64,000 nt of DNA from Allomuricauda sp. ARW1Y1 (GTDB taxonomy: Bacteria; Bacteroidota; Bacteroidia; Flavobacteriales; Flavobacteriaceae), in assembly GCF_013407935.1 (NCBI RefSeq), contig NZ_JACBZU010000001.1, forward strand, positions 682,001 to 746,000. Direction: 5' to 3'. This document shows, one piece after another, positions 1-8,169 of this stretch. Positions within the stretch are counted from its first letter, which is position 1, and the number at the start of each line of letters is the position of its first letter. The translations under genes and the position numbers were made by a program. The notes under the pieces were generated by a model. The model saw nothing but the letters and a program-made list of their open reading frames with translations. It made no database searches and was not told where the DNA came from.

Positions 1-6
1 CATACT

Positions 7-450
7 ATGAAATCAAAAAAGAGACACTGGTTATGGAATCTGCTGATTGTCATTACCTTGATACTTTGCGTTCTTGCCTTTGTGGAGCACTACAAAAACT
101 GGCATAAGATCGAGGAGGGACACCTTAAGATCTACTCGGGTATCTATTATCAAAACATACCTTTGACAGCATTGGACAGTGTGGTTTTTGTGGAAAAATT
201 ACCCGAGATGGAGCGTTCTAGTGGGTTTTCTTGGATGGAAAGGGAGAAAGGGGTGTTTAATGATTCCATAACCAACACCAAAGTCTATGTTTTTGTGGAT
301 GATCTCTACCAGCAAAAAATCAAATTGGTGCACCACGATTCCTTAAAAATGTATGTGAATTTGAGGGACAGTCTTAAAACTGCCGAATTATTTGCAATTT
401 TGCAGACTGAATTGTTGAATAACATGGAAACTGAAAAAGAAGTCCAATAG
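7..450 (+). CDS. hypothetical membrane-anchored protein
   Basis: I do not recognise this 147-residue protein. A positively charged start (KSKKRH) is followed by one hydrophobic segment at about residues 9-27, so it looks like a signal-anchored protein with a soluble C-terminal domain outside the cytoplasm. No catalytic motif or cysteine cluster is visible. It ends 3 bases before the ATG of the DUF2141 gene, so the two are probably co-transcribed and may act together in the envelope. ATG at position 7 is the natural start; an upstream operon partner cannot be excluded because the window begins here. Confidence 0.6.
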   Translation: MKSKKRHWLWNLLIVITLILCVLAFVEHYKNWHKIEEGHLKIYSGIYYQNIPLTALDSVVFVEKLPEMERSSGFSWMEREKGVFNDSITNTKVYVFVDDLYQQKIKLVHHDSLKMYVNLRDSLKTAELFAILQTELLNNMETEKEVQ

Positions 451-452
451 GT

Positions 453-857
453 ATGAAGGCATTTCTCTTTTTTCTCTTATTGCCCATTGTGGGCTTCTCA
501 CAGAATACATTGAGCGTTCGGGTGAACAATGTGGCCACTCAAAAAGGAAGTGTCAATGTTGCAGTGTATGATTCTGACGAATCCTTTTTGTCTTTTGACC
601 GTGTTTTGAAGACGGACAGTGTCGCCGCAAACGAAGGAAGCGTGGAATTCAATATTCCCGACCTTCCTCCTGGAGAATATGCCTTGGCCGTATTCCATGA
701 TGAAAACAACAATGGTAAACTCGATACCAATTGGTTGGGCATACCCAAGGAAAAAGTGGCATTCTCCAATGCCAAAATGAAGACCTTTGGTCCGCCCAAA
801 TATCACGAGTGCGCTTTTAAGATGATTTCGGATTACGAAATCCATATTGACCTTTAA
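453..857 (+). CDS. DUF2141 family secreted protein
   Basis: 134 residues with a clear signal peptide (hydrophobic residues 3-15, cleavage near GFSQ). The remainder matches the DUF2141 pattern: an N-terminal beta strand NVAVYDS, then LPPGEYALAVFHDENNNGKLDTN followed by a G-I-P-E-like turn. The aspartate/asparagine-rich NNNGKLDTN loop looks able to bind calcium. DUF2141 proteins are small periplasmic or surface beta-sandwich proteins common in Bacteroidota and have no assigned reaction. It sits directly downstream of the anchored protein at 7-450 and 12 bases before a DUF423 gene, suggesting one operon. Confidence 0.8.
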   Translation: MKAFLFFLLLPIVGFSQNTLSVRVNNVATQKGSVNVAVYDSDESFLSFDRVLKTDSVAANEGSVEFNIPDLPPGEYALAVFHDENNNGKLDTNWLGIPKEKVAFSNAKMKTFGPPKYHECAFKMISDYEIHIDL

Positions 858-869
858 TCTAACAGCACT

Positions 870-1262
870 ATGGGAACAATTTTTATGGCCCAACTTATGG
901 GCGCTTTGTATGGTCTTTTGGCAGTGGTTTTTGGCGCATTTGGTGCCCACGCCCTTAAAAAGAAATTGACCCCCGAACTGCTACTAAGTTTTGAGACAGG
1001 GGTCAAATATCAAATGTACCATGCCATTATACTGTTGATCTTAGGCTTTAATCTTAATTTTGATAAGCCATTGGACTCTTGGATAGTCAACTGCTTTATT
1101 TTTGGTACCTTGTTGTTTTCCTTCAGTATTTATGCACTTTGTTTGGGTGCGGCAAAAGGCAGCAAACCTCGTTTTTTAGGCCCGGTGACCCCCATCGGGG
1201 GATTATTGCTGGTCGTTGGTTGGGCCCTTTTGCTTTATTCCTTTGTTGCCAATTTGATCTAG
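870..1262 (+). CDS. DUF423 family membrane protein
   Basis: 130 residues, almost entirely membrane: about four hydrophobic helices. It shows the DUF423 signature near the N-terminus, with LAVVFGAFGAHALK followed by a Y-Q-x-Y-H-A segment, and ends with a glycine-rich P-I-G-G helix pair. DUF423 proteins (YgdD-like) are inner-membrane proteins of unknown function. The start may be 870 (ATG) or the in-frame ATG at 885. Its end overlaps by 4 bases the stop of the convergent gene on the other strand, so no terminator separates the two operons. Confidence 0.85.
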   Translation: MGTIFMAQLMGALYGLLAVVFGAFGAHALKKKLTPELLLSFETGVKYQMYHAIILLILGFNLNFDKPLDSWIVNCFIFGTLLFSFSIYALCLGAAKGSKPRFLGPVTPIGGLLLVVGWALLLYSFVANLI

Positions 1263-1969
1263 AGGCGCAGGTACATATTCCCATTAATCGTGTTGAGTTG
1301 TAGGCGGTGCGTGGCATTGTCAAACCTTCCTTCCACCTTTTGGCCCACGTAGCGATCACTCACAGTAAGGTTTAGGCCTTCATCCGCATAAATATTGCCA
1401 TGGATGGTCTCGGCCACCAATCTGGAATCCTTCATCACCAGATCTATTTCGCCGTTAATGGTCTTAAGGTCCATATCGCCATTGTACTTTTTGATTTCGA
1501 TATCGCCATTGATCAAATCTGCTGTAAAGTCTCCTTCAATATAATCCGAGGCAAGGTCACCGTTAATGCTGCTTACGGCGAAGGTGGCTCCCTTGGGTAT
1601 GTAAAGCACATAGTTGAACTCGTAGCTGTCCCCTTCAAAATAATACCCCTTTTTATTTGGGCGTGTTTTCTCCCACTCGGCCTTAAAGGCGTCAAAAACA
1701 TCCTTTACGTTGGAAGCGATACTGAGGGAACTGTTGCTTTCCGCAATGTCGAGTTTAAACTTGTCCAAGTACTTTCCATCCTCAATAGTAATGTCGGCCT
1801 TAAAATAGACGGTGTTTTTGTCCCATGTTTTTACTTCGATGTTGTTCGCAAATTTGACATCCAAATCTATGGACTGACCGGAGTAGTCAAAGTTTTTTTC
1901 GATGACTTTCTGTGCACTCAGGGTAAGTGTAACCAACCCTAAAAATGCGGTAATAATAATGTTTTTCAT
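1259..1969 (-). CDS. DUF4097-like adhesin-type secreted protein
   Basis: 236 residues with a signal peptide (LGLVTLTLSA at the N-terminus). The body is a repeating beta pattern with recurrent V-x-S-I-N-G-D, D-L-I-N-G-D-I, K-T-I-N-G-E-I and N-T-I-N-G-N-M units, about every 17-20 residues. This is the right-handed beta-helix look of DUF4097/DUF2807 putative auto-transporter-adhesin head proteins. It is last in a four-gene minus-strand operon after an ECF sigma factor, its anti-sigma factor and a paralogous beta-helix protein (37 bases upstream), so it is a likely target of that regulatory pair. Function is unknown; surface or periplasmic location is inferred. Confidence 0.75.
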   Translation of the reverse strand: MKNIIITAFLGLVTLTLSAQKVIEKNFDYSGQSIDLDVKFANNIEVKTWDKNTVYFKADITIEDGKYLDKFKLDIAESNSSLSIASNVKDVFDAFKAEWEKTRPNKKGYYFEGDSYEFNYVLYIPKGATFAVSSINGDLASDYIEGDFTADLINGDIEIKKYNGDMDLKTINGEIDLVMKDSRLVAETIHGNIYADEGLNLTVSDRYVGQKVEGRFDNATHRLQLNTINGNMYLRL

Positions 1970-2006
1970 GACTGTTCGATTTTTGATTTTAAACGTTGAT
2001 TGATGT

Positions 2007-2759
2007 TTATTTTTTTCTGAGATACATGTTTCCGTTTGTGGATTTCATGGAGATTTTGACGCCACCTCCGTTAATGGATGCCTTGATATCCCTTCCCAAA
2101 ACGGACTTTAATCCATTTTTGTCCTCGGCTTTTACGTCAAAATCCGTGTACACATTTCCGTTGAGCGTACTCAAGGCAAGATTGGCCGGGGTGTTTGCTG
2201 GAAGGCTGACATCTACTGCACCATTGGTGGAATACAGGGAGATAGGGGAGTCTTGAGTGACTTTTCCAAAAACCACTTCCAGTTGCCCGTTCAAGGAGTT
2301 GGCGGTAACAGGGCCGTTTACGTTGGTGATGCGTACCCCTCCATTGAGTTGGGCATCGGCTTCAATTTCACCCGAAAAACCGTCGATTTCAATATCCCCG
2401 TTCCAAGTGCTTTTTACGGCAAGGTTCTGTGAAGCCGGTAAATAGATTTCGGCTCCCTTGTTTTTGCGCAGGTTGTACACGATTAGGGTATTCCCGTCCT
2501 GCACTACGGAGAATCCAACGTTGGTATTGTCCGTGCCGCCTTCACCCACCAATTTGAGTCCTTTGGCACGCTCTGGCGTTTTTATTTGAGGGCCGGATTT
2601 GATCAGCAATTCGTTGGTGTTGTGTGTTTTTACGACAATGTCCGTTTTCGATTCGATTTTTACCCATTGGATTCCGTTGAGGGATTTGGTGTAATCGTTT
2701 TGTGCTTTGGCCATAGCACCCATAAAAAGGGCCACAGCAATAATTGTGAATTTTCTCAT
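2007..2759 (-). CDS. DUF4097-like beta-helix secreted protein
   Basis: 250 residues with a signal peptide (IIAVALFMGAMAKAQ). Like its downstream neighbour it has repeated N-G-motif turns (W-N-G-D-I-E-I, L-N-G-G-V-R-I, L-N-G-Q-L-E-V, T-N-G-A-V-D-V, L-N-G-N-V-Y) and the same C-terminus, N-G-N-M-Y-L-R. The shared end shows the two genes are paralogues and probably came from tandem duplication. It starts 20 bases after the anti-sigma gene, so it belongs to the sigma operon. The likely role is a surface or periplasmic beta-helix protein made when the ECF sigma factor is released. Confidence 0.75.
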   Translation of the reverse strand: MRKFTIIAVALFMGAMAKAQNDYTKSLNGIQWVKIESKTDIVVKTHNTNELLIKSGPQIKTPERAKGLKLVGEGGTDNTNVGFSVVQDGNTLIVYNLRKNKGAEIYLPASQNLAVKSTWNGDIEIDGFSGEIEADAQLNGGVRITNVNGPVTANSLNGQLEVVFGKVTQDSPISLYSTNGAVDVSLPANTPANLALSTLNGNVYTDFDVKAEDKNGLKSVLGRDIKASINGGGVKISMKSTNGNMYLRKK

Positions 2760-2779
2760 GATATTCGCTTTTTTGATGT

Positions 2780-3565
2780 TTATGATATACTTGGCAATAC
2801 TGCCCTGATTTGATCCTTGATAAAGGGTTGTGTGTCTTCTTTTTCTAATAATTTTTTCATGGGTTCGGCCGCTTTCTTTTCCTGAATCTGGACCAAGGCC
2901 TGAATAATGGCTACTTGTATGCTTGGGTTCTTTTCGTGCTCCAAGGCTTCGATAAAGGTGGTTTTTACGGTTTCTGATGCGGTAAATTTCACCAGTGCTT
3001 CAAAGGCGGTCATCCGTACATTATCGTTCTCATCGTACAACAATCGGTTGGCGAGTGCTTGGATGATGGCCTCGTCGGGCTCCTCAAATTCTTCGATATA
3101 GTTCACTCCCTGAATGCGTTTGCTCGCCGATTGGTTCTCCATTAACGACAGCATGGCCGTTTGTTTCATTTTATGGGTTTCATCTTTCAGTTGTGCAAGG
3201 TCCTGGTTCACTTTTCGTTGTTGAAAGAGGCTGCCCATCTGAAAGGCTACTACCAAAAGGGCAATGCTTGCCGCAATTTTTAATAGGTTCCCTGCCCAAT
3301 TGGATGATTTTCCGCTCTCCACGCGAACCACTTTTCCCTGCTGCATCTTTTCTTGTTCAAGGGCCGCTTCAAATTTGGCTCTGAGCCTATCGGTGGGTGC
3401 GGACACCTCATTGTCAAACCCAGTGAAAAGAATTCTCATCTCCTCTACTTCTTTTTGACATTCAGCACATTGCTCCAAATGCTTTTCTAGCTTGGCAGTC
3501 TCCGTTTTGCTCAAATGACCATCCAGATACTCTGGTATTTGGTCAAAAACATGCTCTTTTTCCAT
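2780..3565 (-). CDS. anti-sigma factor with zinc-finger and HEAT-like repeats
   Basis: About 261 residues from the ATG at 3565; an in-frame TTG lies two codons upstream but would overlap the sigma gene stop. The N-terminus has the zf-HC2 anti-sigma motif H-L-E-Q-C-A-E-C at about residues 31-38. A single transmembrane helix (IAASIALLVVAFQMGSLF) follows near residue 100. The C-terminal half is alpha-helical with HEAT-like units (NVRMTAFEALVKF, SIQVAIIQALVQI). It probably holds the upstream ECF sigma factor at the membrane. The HEAT-like domain on the far side of the helix would sense a partner. It follows the sigma gene by two bases. Confidence 0.82.
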   Translation of the reverse strand: MEKEHVFDQIPEYLDGHLSKTETAKLEKHLEQCAECQKEVEEMRILFTGFDNEVSAPTDRLRAKFEAALEQEKMQQGKVVRVESGKSSNWAGNLLKIAASIALLVVAFQMGSLFQQRKVNQDLAQLKDETHKMKQTAMLSLMENQSASKRIQGVNYIEEFEEPDEAIIQALANRLLYDENDNVRMTAFEALVKFTASETVKTTFIEALEHEKNPSIQVAIIQALVQIQEKKAAEPMKKLLEKEDTQPFIKDQIRAVLPSIS

Positions 3566-3567
3566 GG

Positions 3568-4092
3568 TCAACTACGTTCTAAATAGATATTCTTCAATTT
3601 TTTCAAAATCCTGCACACTCTTGTTTTTACAGCTCCGGGGGTACTGCCCATAATTTCGGCAAGATCCTCGTAATTGATCTCTTGATATCGGTTTAAGATG
3701 ACCAATTCCCGGTCGTACGGATCCAATTGGCTCAGGGCATATTGTAAGTGGGCATTGTTTTCCGACACCTCATTTTCCTCTTCCACCGCTTTGTAGGCCA
3801 AAACCTCGATATCGTCGTGGGCTTTATGGTTTCTGGTGTAATGGGTCTTGAGATTGTTCCTTGCAATGGTGAACATCCAAGACATAAACGACCCATTGTT
3901 GTAGGTACTCCTATACTTGATCAGTTTGTAAAAAACATCTTGTGTAAGATCTTCCGCCAACATTCGATCACCCGACATTTTGTACAGAAAATTGTACACG
4001 TGTTTATGATGCCGGTCAAAAAGTACCTTCAGCAGGTCTAGGTTTCCCTCAGATACCTTTTGCATGATCATCTCATCTGAAAGTGTTTCCAA
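3568..4092 (-). CDS. ECF sigma-70 factor
   Basis: 174 residues with the two sigma-70 regions of ECF factors. Region 2 is DRHHKHVYNFLYKMSGDRMLAEDLTQDVF at about residues 22-52, with the D-L-T-Q-D-V-F core motif. Region 4 spans residues 115-170 with Q-E-I-N-Y-E-D-L-A-E-I-M-G and a V-K-T-R helix-turn-helix. The reading frame opens with TTG at 4092; an internal ATG at 4071 would shorten region 2, so TTG is preferred. It heads the operon sigma, anti-sigma and two beta-helix proteins, and such operons are usually autoregulated. Confidence 0.9.
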   Translation of the reverse strand: METLSDEMIMQKVSEGNLDLLKVLFDRHHKHVYNFLYKMSGDRMLAEDLTQDVFYKLIKYRSTYNNGSFMSWMFTIARNNLKTHYTRNHKAHDDIEVLAYKAVEEENEVSENNAHLQYALSQLDPYDRELVILNRYQEINYEDLAEIMGSTPGAVKTRVCRILKKLKNIYLERS

Positions 4093-4184
4093 ATGCTGTT
4101 GTTTTAGTTGGCGTTTATCTTATATAGTCAAGAAATTGGGAAAGGTTACACGGAAAGTGATTTTTTTATTCTAAGAGTGATGCT

Positions 4185-4583
4185 TTATTGGAAAGTAGTG
4201 ATTTTTATGACCCCGCTAGCACCTCTGGAACCATAGGATCCTGCATCGGAACCGCTCAGTGCTTCGATATCCTTCACGGTGGCACTGTCCACCAATTGAT
4301 TTACCGATTCAAACGAATTGCCCAGTATATATCCGTTCAGGACGTACAATGGCTCGGTCGCCGTTCCCGTAATCTGATTGGCCGATTTCATAAAATAGGG
4401 GATACCGCCTCTGAGCGTTATTCCGGGCAAACGCCTGATTCTATCGATCAAGTCGATGGTTTTGTTGTTTTGTGTCTGGATTTCCTGGGCAGCGTACTTG
4501 CTATACGATGGATTTTTAGTTGAGGAACAACTTGCAAAAGGCATCAAGATGATGAGCAAGAAAATGGATGTGAGGTTTTTCAT
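4185..4583 (-). CDS. small lipoprotein with TonB-receptor plug-like domain
   Basis: About 132 residues from the ATG at 4583; the frame runs 6 codons further upstream. The signal sequence ends in a lipobox (PFASC). The mature part resembles an isolated TonB-dependent receptor plug: LYVLNGYILG, a V-K-D-I-E-A-L-S-G-S-D-A-G-S-Y-G core, then G-A-S-G-V-I-K-I-T-T. In SusC-type receptors this plug precedes a barrel, but here the gene stops after the plug. Stand-alone plug lipoproteins are common in Flavobacteriaceae. Role unknown, probably outer-membrane periplasmic face. Confidence 0.75.
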   Translation of the reverse strand: MKNLTSIFLLIILMPFASCSSTKNPSYSKYAAQEIQTQNNKTIDLIDRIRRLPGITLRGGIPYFMKSANQITGTATEPLYVLNGYILGNSFESVNQLVDSATVKDIEALSGSDAGSYGSRGASGVIKITTFQ

Positions 4584-4646
4584 GGGAACAAAATGTCCCA
4601 CAATCTATGGATTTTAATACAAATGAACCTAAAAACATTTTGTTCA

Positions 4647-4790
4647 TCAACCACAACCGCAGTCATCGGAACCGCAGGAACCAGAATTGTTCTTGCCTTT
4701 TCCGAAGATTGATTTGGGGAGTAGAAATTTCCACACCAAATACCCTGCAGCAATCAATAAGGTGGCATAAACCAGGATTTGTTGGATCAT
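4647..4790 (-). CDS. FeoB-associated Cys-rich membrane protein
   Basis: A 47-residue protein starting MIQQILVYATLL. One transmembrane helix fills residues 4-23, followed by K-F-L-L-P-K-S and a C-terminal cysteine cluster C-G-S-D-D-C-G-C-G. This is the layout of the FeoB-associated Cys-rich (P12-like) family. The ATG lies 7 bases beyond the feoB stop on the same strand, so it is the third gene of feoA-feoB. It probably assists ferrous iron passage or docks at FeoB; the role is inferred from position and family. Confidence 0.88.
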   Translation of the reverse strand: MIQQILVYATLLIAAGYLVWKFLLPKSIFGKGKNNSGSCGSDDCGCG

Positions 4791-4797
4791 AATGCGA

Positions 4798-7014
4798 TTA
4801 AATTAGGATTTGGTAAGCGAGTAAAGCTATAATATAGGCAAAAACACTCATAAAGCCCAATTGGATCATGGGCCATTTCCATGAATTGGTCTCTCTTTTT
4901 ACAATGGCGAGCGTGCTCATGCATTGCATGGCAAATGCGTAGAACAACATCAGTGATATTCCGGATGCGAGATTGAACAATGGTTTGCCATCTTCATCCA
5001 GTTCTGCCGCCATTCGCTTCTTAATGGTTTCTTCCTCGTCGCTTCCCACACTGTAAATGGTCGCCAAGGTGCCCACAAACACTTCCCGGGCGGCGAAGGA
5101 GGTCAATACAGCAATGCCGATCTTCCAATCGTAGCCCAAGGGTTTTACCAAGGGTTCAAAAGCTTTTCCGGCTTGGCCAATGTAGGAATGTTCCAATTTG
5201 TAACTGGCAATCTCCTGTGCAACCGCCCTCTCCGTGAGTTCTGCTGTCAACGTCCTTAGGGAATCTTGAATGGAGCTGGGGGCGATTCCTTTTGCCAAGG
5301 CGTTCTCCCTATGGGAAGCAATGTTGTTTTGAATGTAATTTTTGCTGTAGGTGCTCAATCCCTCGTTTTCTATTCTTTCGGTTACGATGGTCTCTGCATT
5401 TTGGAAATCATCCGAATACCCATTGGAGCCCAAAAACCATAGGACAATGGATATGGCCAAAATGATTTTACCCGCGCCCCAAACAAAGCTTTTTGTTTTT
5501 TCGATTACCGTGTACACCACATTTTTGAGCAATGGAAGCCGATAGGTTGGCATTTCAACCATAAAAATGGACCTGCTCTTTATCTTAAGGATTTTATTGA
5601 GCACCATGGCCGAAAACAGTGCCATTCCAAAGCCGATGAGGTACAGAAGCATCAATGTCAACGCTTGATAGCTCAAACCCAAAATGCTGCCCTCTGGAAT
5701 CACCAAGGCGATTAGAATCAAATACACGGGCAATCTGGCGGAGCAGGTGGTAAATGGGGTTACCAGAATAGTGATGAGTCTTTCTTTCCAATTTTCAATG
5801 GTACGGGTGGCCATAATGGCCGGTATGGCACATGCGTTCCCCGAAATAAGGGGCACCACACTTTTTCCGCTCAATCCGAAGGGGCGCATCAATCGATCCA
5901 TTAAAAAAACGACACGGCTCATATAGCCTGACTCTTCCAGAAGGGAGATAAACAAGAACAGAAAGGCAATTTGAGGAATAAAAATAACAATGCCCCCGAT
6001 TCCTGCTACAATTCCTTCAGCAAGTAAATCCGTAAATACCCCGGGAGGCAAGGTGGTCTTTATCCATTCGGCCGCTAAGGCAAAATTTTCATCGATAAAG
6101 TCCATGGGGTAGGAGCTCCACTCAAAAATAGCCTGGAATATAAGCAATAGAATGGCAAAGAAAATCAGGTACCCAAATATTTTGTGCGTTAAGATCTTGT
6201 CCAACGAAGCTCGAAGGCCTTTTGCCGCCAAAAAATCGACCTTGTAGGTTTCCTTTAGAATGTTATTGATGAGTTGGTAGCGAAGTACCGTTTCCTTGTG
6301 CTGCAATTTTTTGAGCTCATCCTTCGACTTTGTGGAGAAGTCCGTAGCATCTTGGATACGCTTCTTTTCTATGGGCATAAAGTTCACATCTTGAGTGATG
6401 ACGAGCCATAGTTTGTACACATCGTTTTGTGGGAATGCCTTTTTTAATCGTTCGAAGTATGCTGGGGAAATTCGGGTTGGATCTAATAGCGGTTTGGACG
6501 AGACATTTTTGTAATCGGCAATCAACTCCTTGATGCGTTCTATACCGGTGTTTTTTCGGGTGCTGACCAAGGCGATTTTGGTGTCCAACTTTTTCTCCAT
6601 GGCCTCCACATCCAACGAAATCCCTTTTCGGTCCATCCTATCGGCCATGTTGATCACCAAAATGGTGGGAATCTTTAGATCCTTGATCTGGGTAAAGAGC
6701 AGTAGGTTCCGTTTGAGGTTTTCCACATCGCTAATGACTACGGCAACGTCGGGATAATCCTTGTCGTTTTTGTTGAGCAACAGTTCCACTACCAAACTCT
6801 CGTCGAGGGAGGTGGTGTTCAAACTATAGGTTCCCGGTAAATCGAGAATATGCGCTTTTACGCCTCTGGGAAGTTTGCAGATACCTTCCTTTTTCTCTAC
6901 GGTAATCCCGGGATAGTTGCCTACTTTTTGCTTGAGACCTGTAAGTTGGTTGAATACTGATGTTTTTCCCGTATTGGGGTTCCCGATGAGGGCTACGTTG
7001 ATGTTTTTGCTCAT
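4798..7014 (-). CDS. feoB: ferrous iron transport protein B
   Basis: 738 residues. The N-terminal GTPase domain shows G1 GNPNTGKT at residues 11-18, G3 D-L-P-G-T-Y and G4 N-M-A-D, followed by a helical spacer to about residue 280. The C-terminal half holds the membrane core with the two Gate motifs (SGNACAIPAIMATRTIE and SFAAREVFVGTLATIY) typical of FeoB. It takes up Fe(II) across the inner membrane, driven or gated by nucleotide hydrolysis. Start and stop of feoA/feoB overlap as ATGA, implying translational coupling. Length and motif order are normal for the family. Confidence 0.96.
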   Translation of the reverse strand: MSKNINVALIGNPNTGKTSVFNQLTGLKQKVGNYPGITVEKKEGICKLPRGVKAHILDLPGTYSLNTTSLDESLVVELLLNKNDKDYPDVAVVISDVENLKRNLLLFTQIKDLKIPTILVINMADRMDRKGISLDVEAMEKKLDTKIALVSTRKNTGIERIKELIADYKNVSSKPLLDPTRISPAYFERLKKAFPQNDVYKLWLVITQDVNFMPIEKKRIQDATDFSTKSKDELKKLQHKETVLRYQLINNILKETYKVDFLAAKGLRASLDKILTHKIFGYLIFFAILLLIFQAIFEWSSYPMDFIDENFALAAEWIKTTLPPGVFTDLLAEGIVAGIGGIVIFIPQIAFLFLFISLLEESGYMSRVVFLMDRLMRPFGLSGKSVVPLISGNACAIPAIMATRTIENWKERLITILVTPFTTCSARLPVYLILIALVIPEGSILGLSYQALTLMLLYLIGFGMALFSAMVLNKILKIKSRSIFMVEMPTYRLPLLKNVVYTVIEKTKSFVWGAGKIILAISIVLWFLGSNGYSDDFQNAETIVTERIENEGLSTYSKNYIQNNIASHRENALAKGIAPSSIQDSLRTLTAELTERAVAQEIASYKLEHSYIGQAGKAFEPLVKPLGYDWKIGIAVLTSFAAREVFVGTLATIYSVGSDEEETIKKRMAAELDEDGKPLFNLASGISLMLFYAFAMQCMSTLAIVKRETNSWKWPMIQLGFMSVFAYIIALLAYQILI

Positions 7015-7253
7015 TTGGGCTGTGTTTCTTCAATGATTTCCAATTCAATGAGCTGCGCCAAGGATCGTCGTATGGCCAAGTGGCTGCCACTAAGGTTGAT
7101 GTAAATGGGATCGTTCAGTGGGGCAATACGCAACAGTTCTACGCTGTTGCCGGGCAGGCATCCCAATTCCATTAACTTGATGGGGAGGTTGTTTTCCGTG
7201 AATCCTTTGATTATTCCCTTTTGTCCGTACCGTAAATCTGCTACTGTGGCCAC
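7011..7253 (-). CDS. feoA: ferrous iron transport protein A
   Basis: 80 residues forming the SH3-like FeoA fold: an opening L-R-Y-G-Q-K-G-I-I-K-G-F, a central L-M-E-L-G-C-L-P-G-N-S-V-E-L segment and a closing strand G-S-H-L-A-I-R-R-S-L-A. FeoA binds the cytoplasmic side of FeoB and promotes Fe(II) uptake. The start is GTG at 7253; no in-frame ATG exists near the N-terminus. Its stop overlaps the feoB ATG. Confidence 0.93.
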   Translation of the reverse strand: MATVADLRYGQKGIIKGFTENNLPIKLMELGCLPGNSVELLRIAPLNDPIYINLSGSHLAIRRSLAQLIELEIIEETQPK

Positions 7254-7342
7254 TGTTTTTATTTAGAACAATTTTAAGTAAGGGCAAAAATAAGTAAAAA
7301 TGGGGAACTACAGGAGGCAATCATGAAGAAAGAAGATTTGCG

Positions 7343-8050
7343 TTAATCGTTATAACTGGCTTTAAGGATTTCAATGTCCTTCAAAAGCTTATCGATTTCT
7401 TCACGGTTGGTGCCATCGTAAAAGCCACGAATCCTTTTTTCCTTATCCACCAGAATAAAATTTTCGGTATGGATCATATCGTACGGACCTCCGTCACCAT
7501 CATTTTTAACGGCCAAATATGATTTTCGAGCAAGCTGGTAGATCTGTTTTTTATCACCTGTGACCAAATTCCATTTGCTATCGATAACGCCTTTTTCCCT
7601 TGCATACTTTTTTAGTTGGGCAACGCTATCAATATCCGGGGTAACGGAGTGGGAGAGCAACATAATGTTGGGATCGTCCTTCACCACTGCTTGCACCTCG
7701 GCCATATTTTTGGTCATGATCGGGCAAATCGTGGGGCAGGTGGTAAAAAAGAAATCGGCCACATATATTTTATCCTTGTAATTTTCTTGGGTAATGGTAT
7801 CCCCGTTTTGGTTGACCAATGAAAAATCGGCAATCTTATGGTATTTTTTGGTGTAATGGAGGGTGCTGTCCACCAAGGACTTGTCCACCATGGAAGGCTG
7901 GTACACTGGAAGCATTTTCTCGGGCTGAAGGGCGTTGTAGAATAGATAGACAATGATGGCGGAAAGGACCAACATGACTATCCCGAACATTTTGTACTTG
8001 GCAAAGAATGACAGCATATATGCAAAATTACGGCCCAAACGGTTATCCAT
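7343..8050 (-). CDS. SCO1/SenC family copper-handling protein
   Basis: About 235 residues from the ATG at 8050; an ATG at 8017 is an alternative. One membrane anchor (MFGIVMLVLSAIIVYLFY) precedes a thioredoxin-fold domain with the metal motif F-F-F-T-T-C-P-T-I-C-P-I-M (CxxxC) and the conserved downstream His in H-T-E-N-F-I-L-V-D. In this family these bind copper and assist CuA assembly of cytochrome oxidase. It lies alone between feoA and divergent rseP. All key residues are present. Confidence 0.92.
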   Translation of the reverse strand: MDNRLGRNFAYMLSFFAKYKMFGIVMLVLSAIIVYLFYNALQPEKMLPVYQPSMVDKSLVDSTLHYTKKYHKIADFSLVNQNGDTITQENYKDKIYVADFFFTTCPTICPIMTKNMAEVQAVVKDDPNIMLLSHSVTPDIDSVAQLKKYAREKGVIDSKWNLVTGDKKQIYQLARKSYLAVKNDGDGGPYDMIHTENFILVDKEKRIRGFYDGTNREEIDKLLKDIEILKASYND

Positions 8051-8169
8051 CAAAGAGAAAGGAAAGTTTTGATGCTAAATCTTTCTTAAATCCTGTTGTG
8101 ATAAAATGGGGAGGTTTTTTTATCAATCCCTAAAAGGTTACTTTTGTTGGTTTTAACAAAACACGACGG

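Noticed and set aside
498..950. Minus-strand frame opposite the DUF2141 gene
   Set aside because: Antisense to a well-supported secreted-protein gene; composition is not protein-like.
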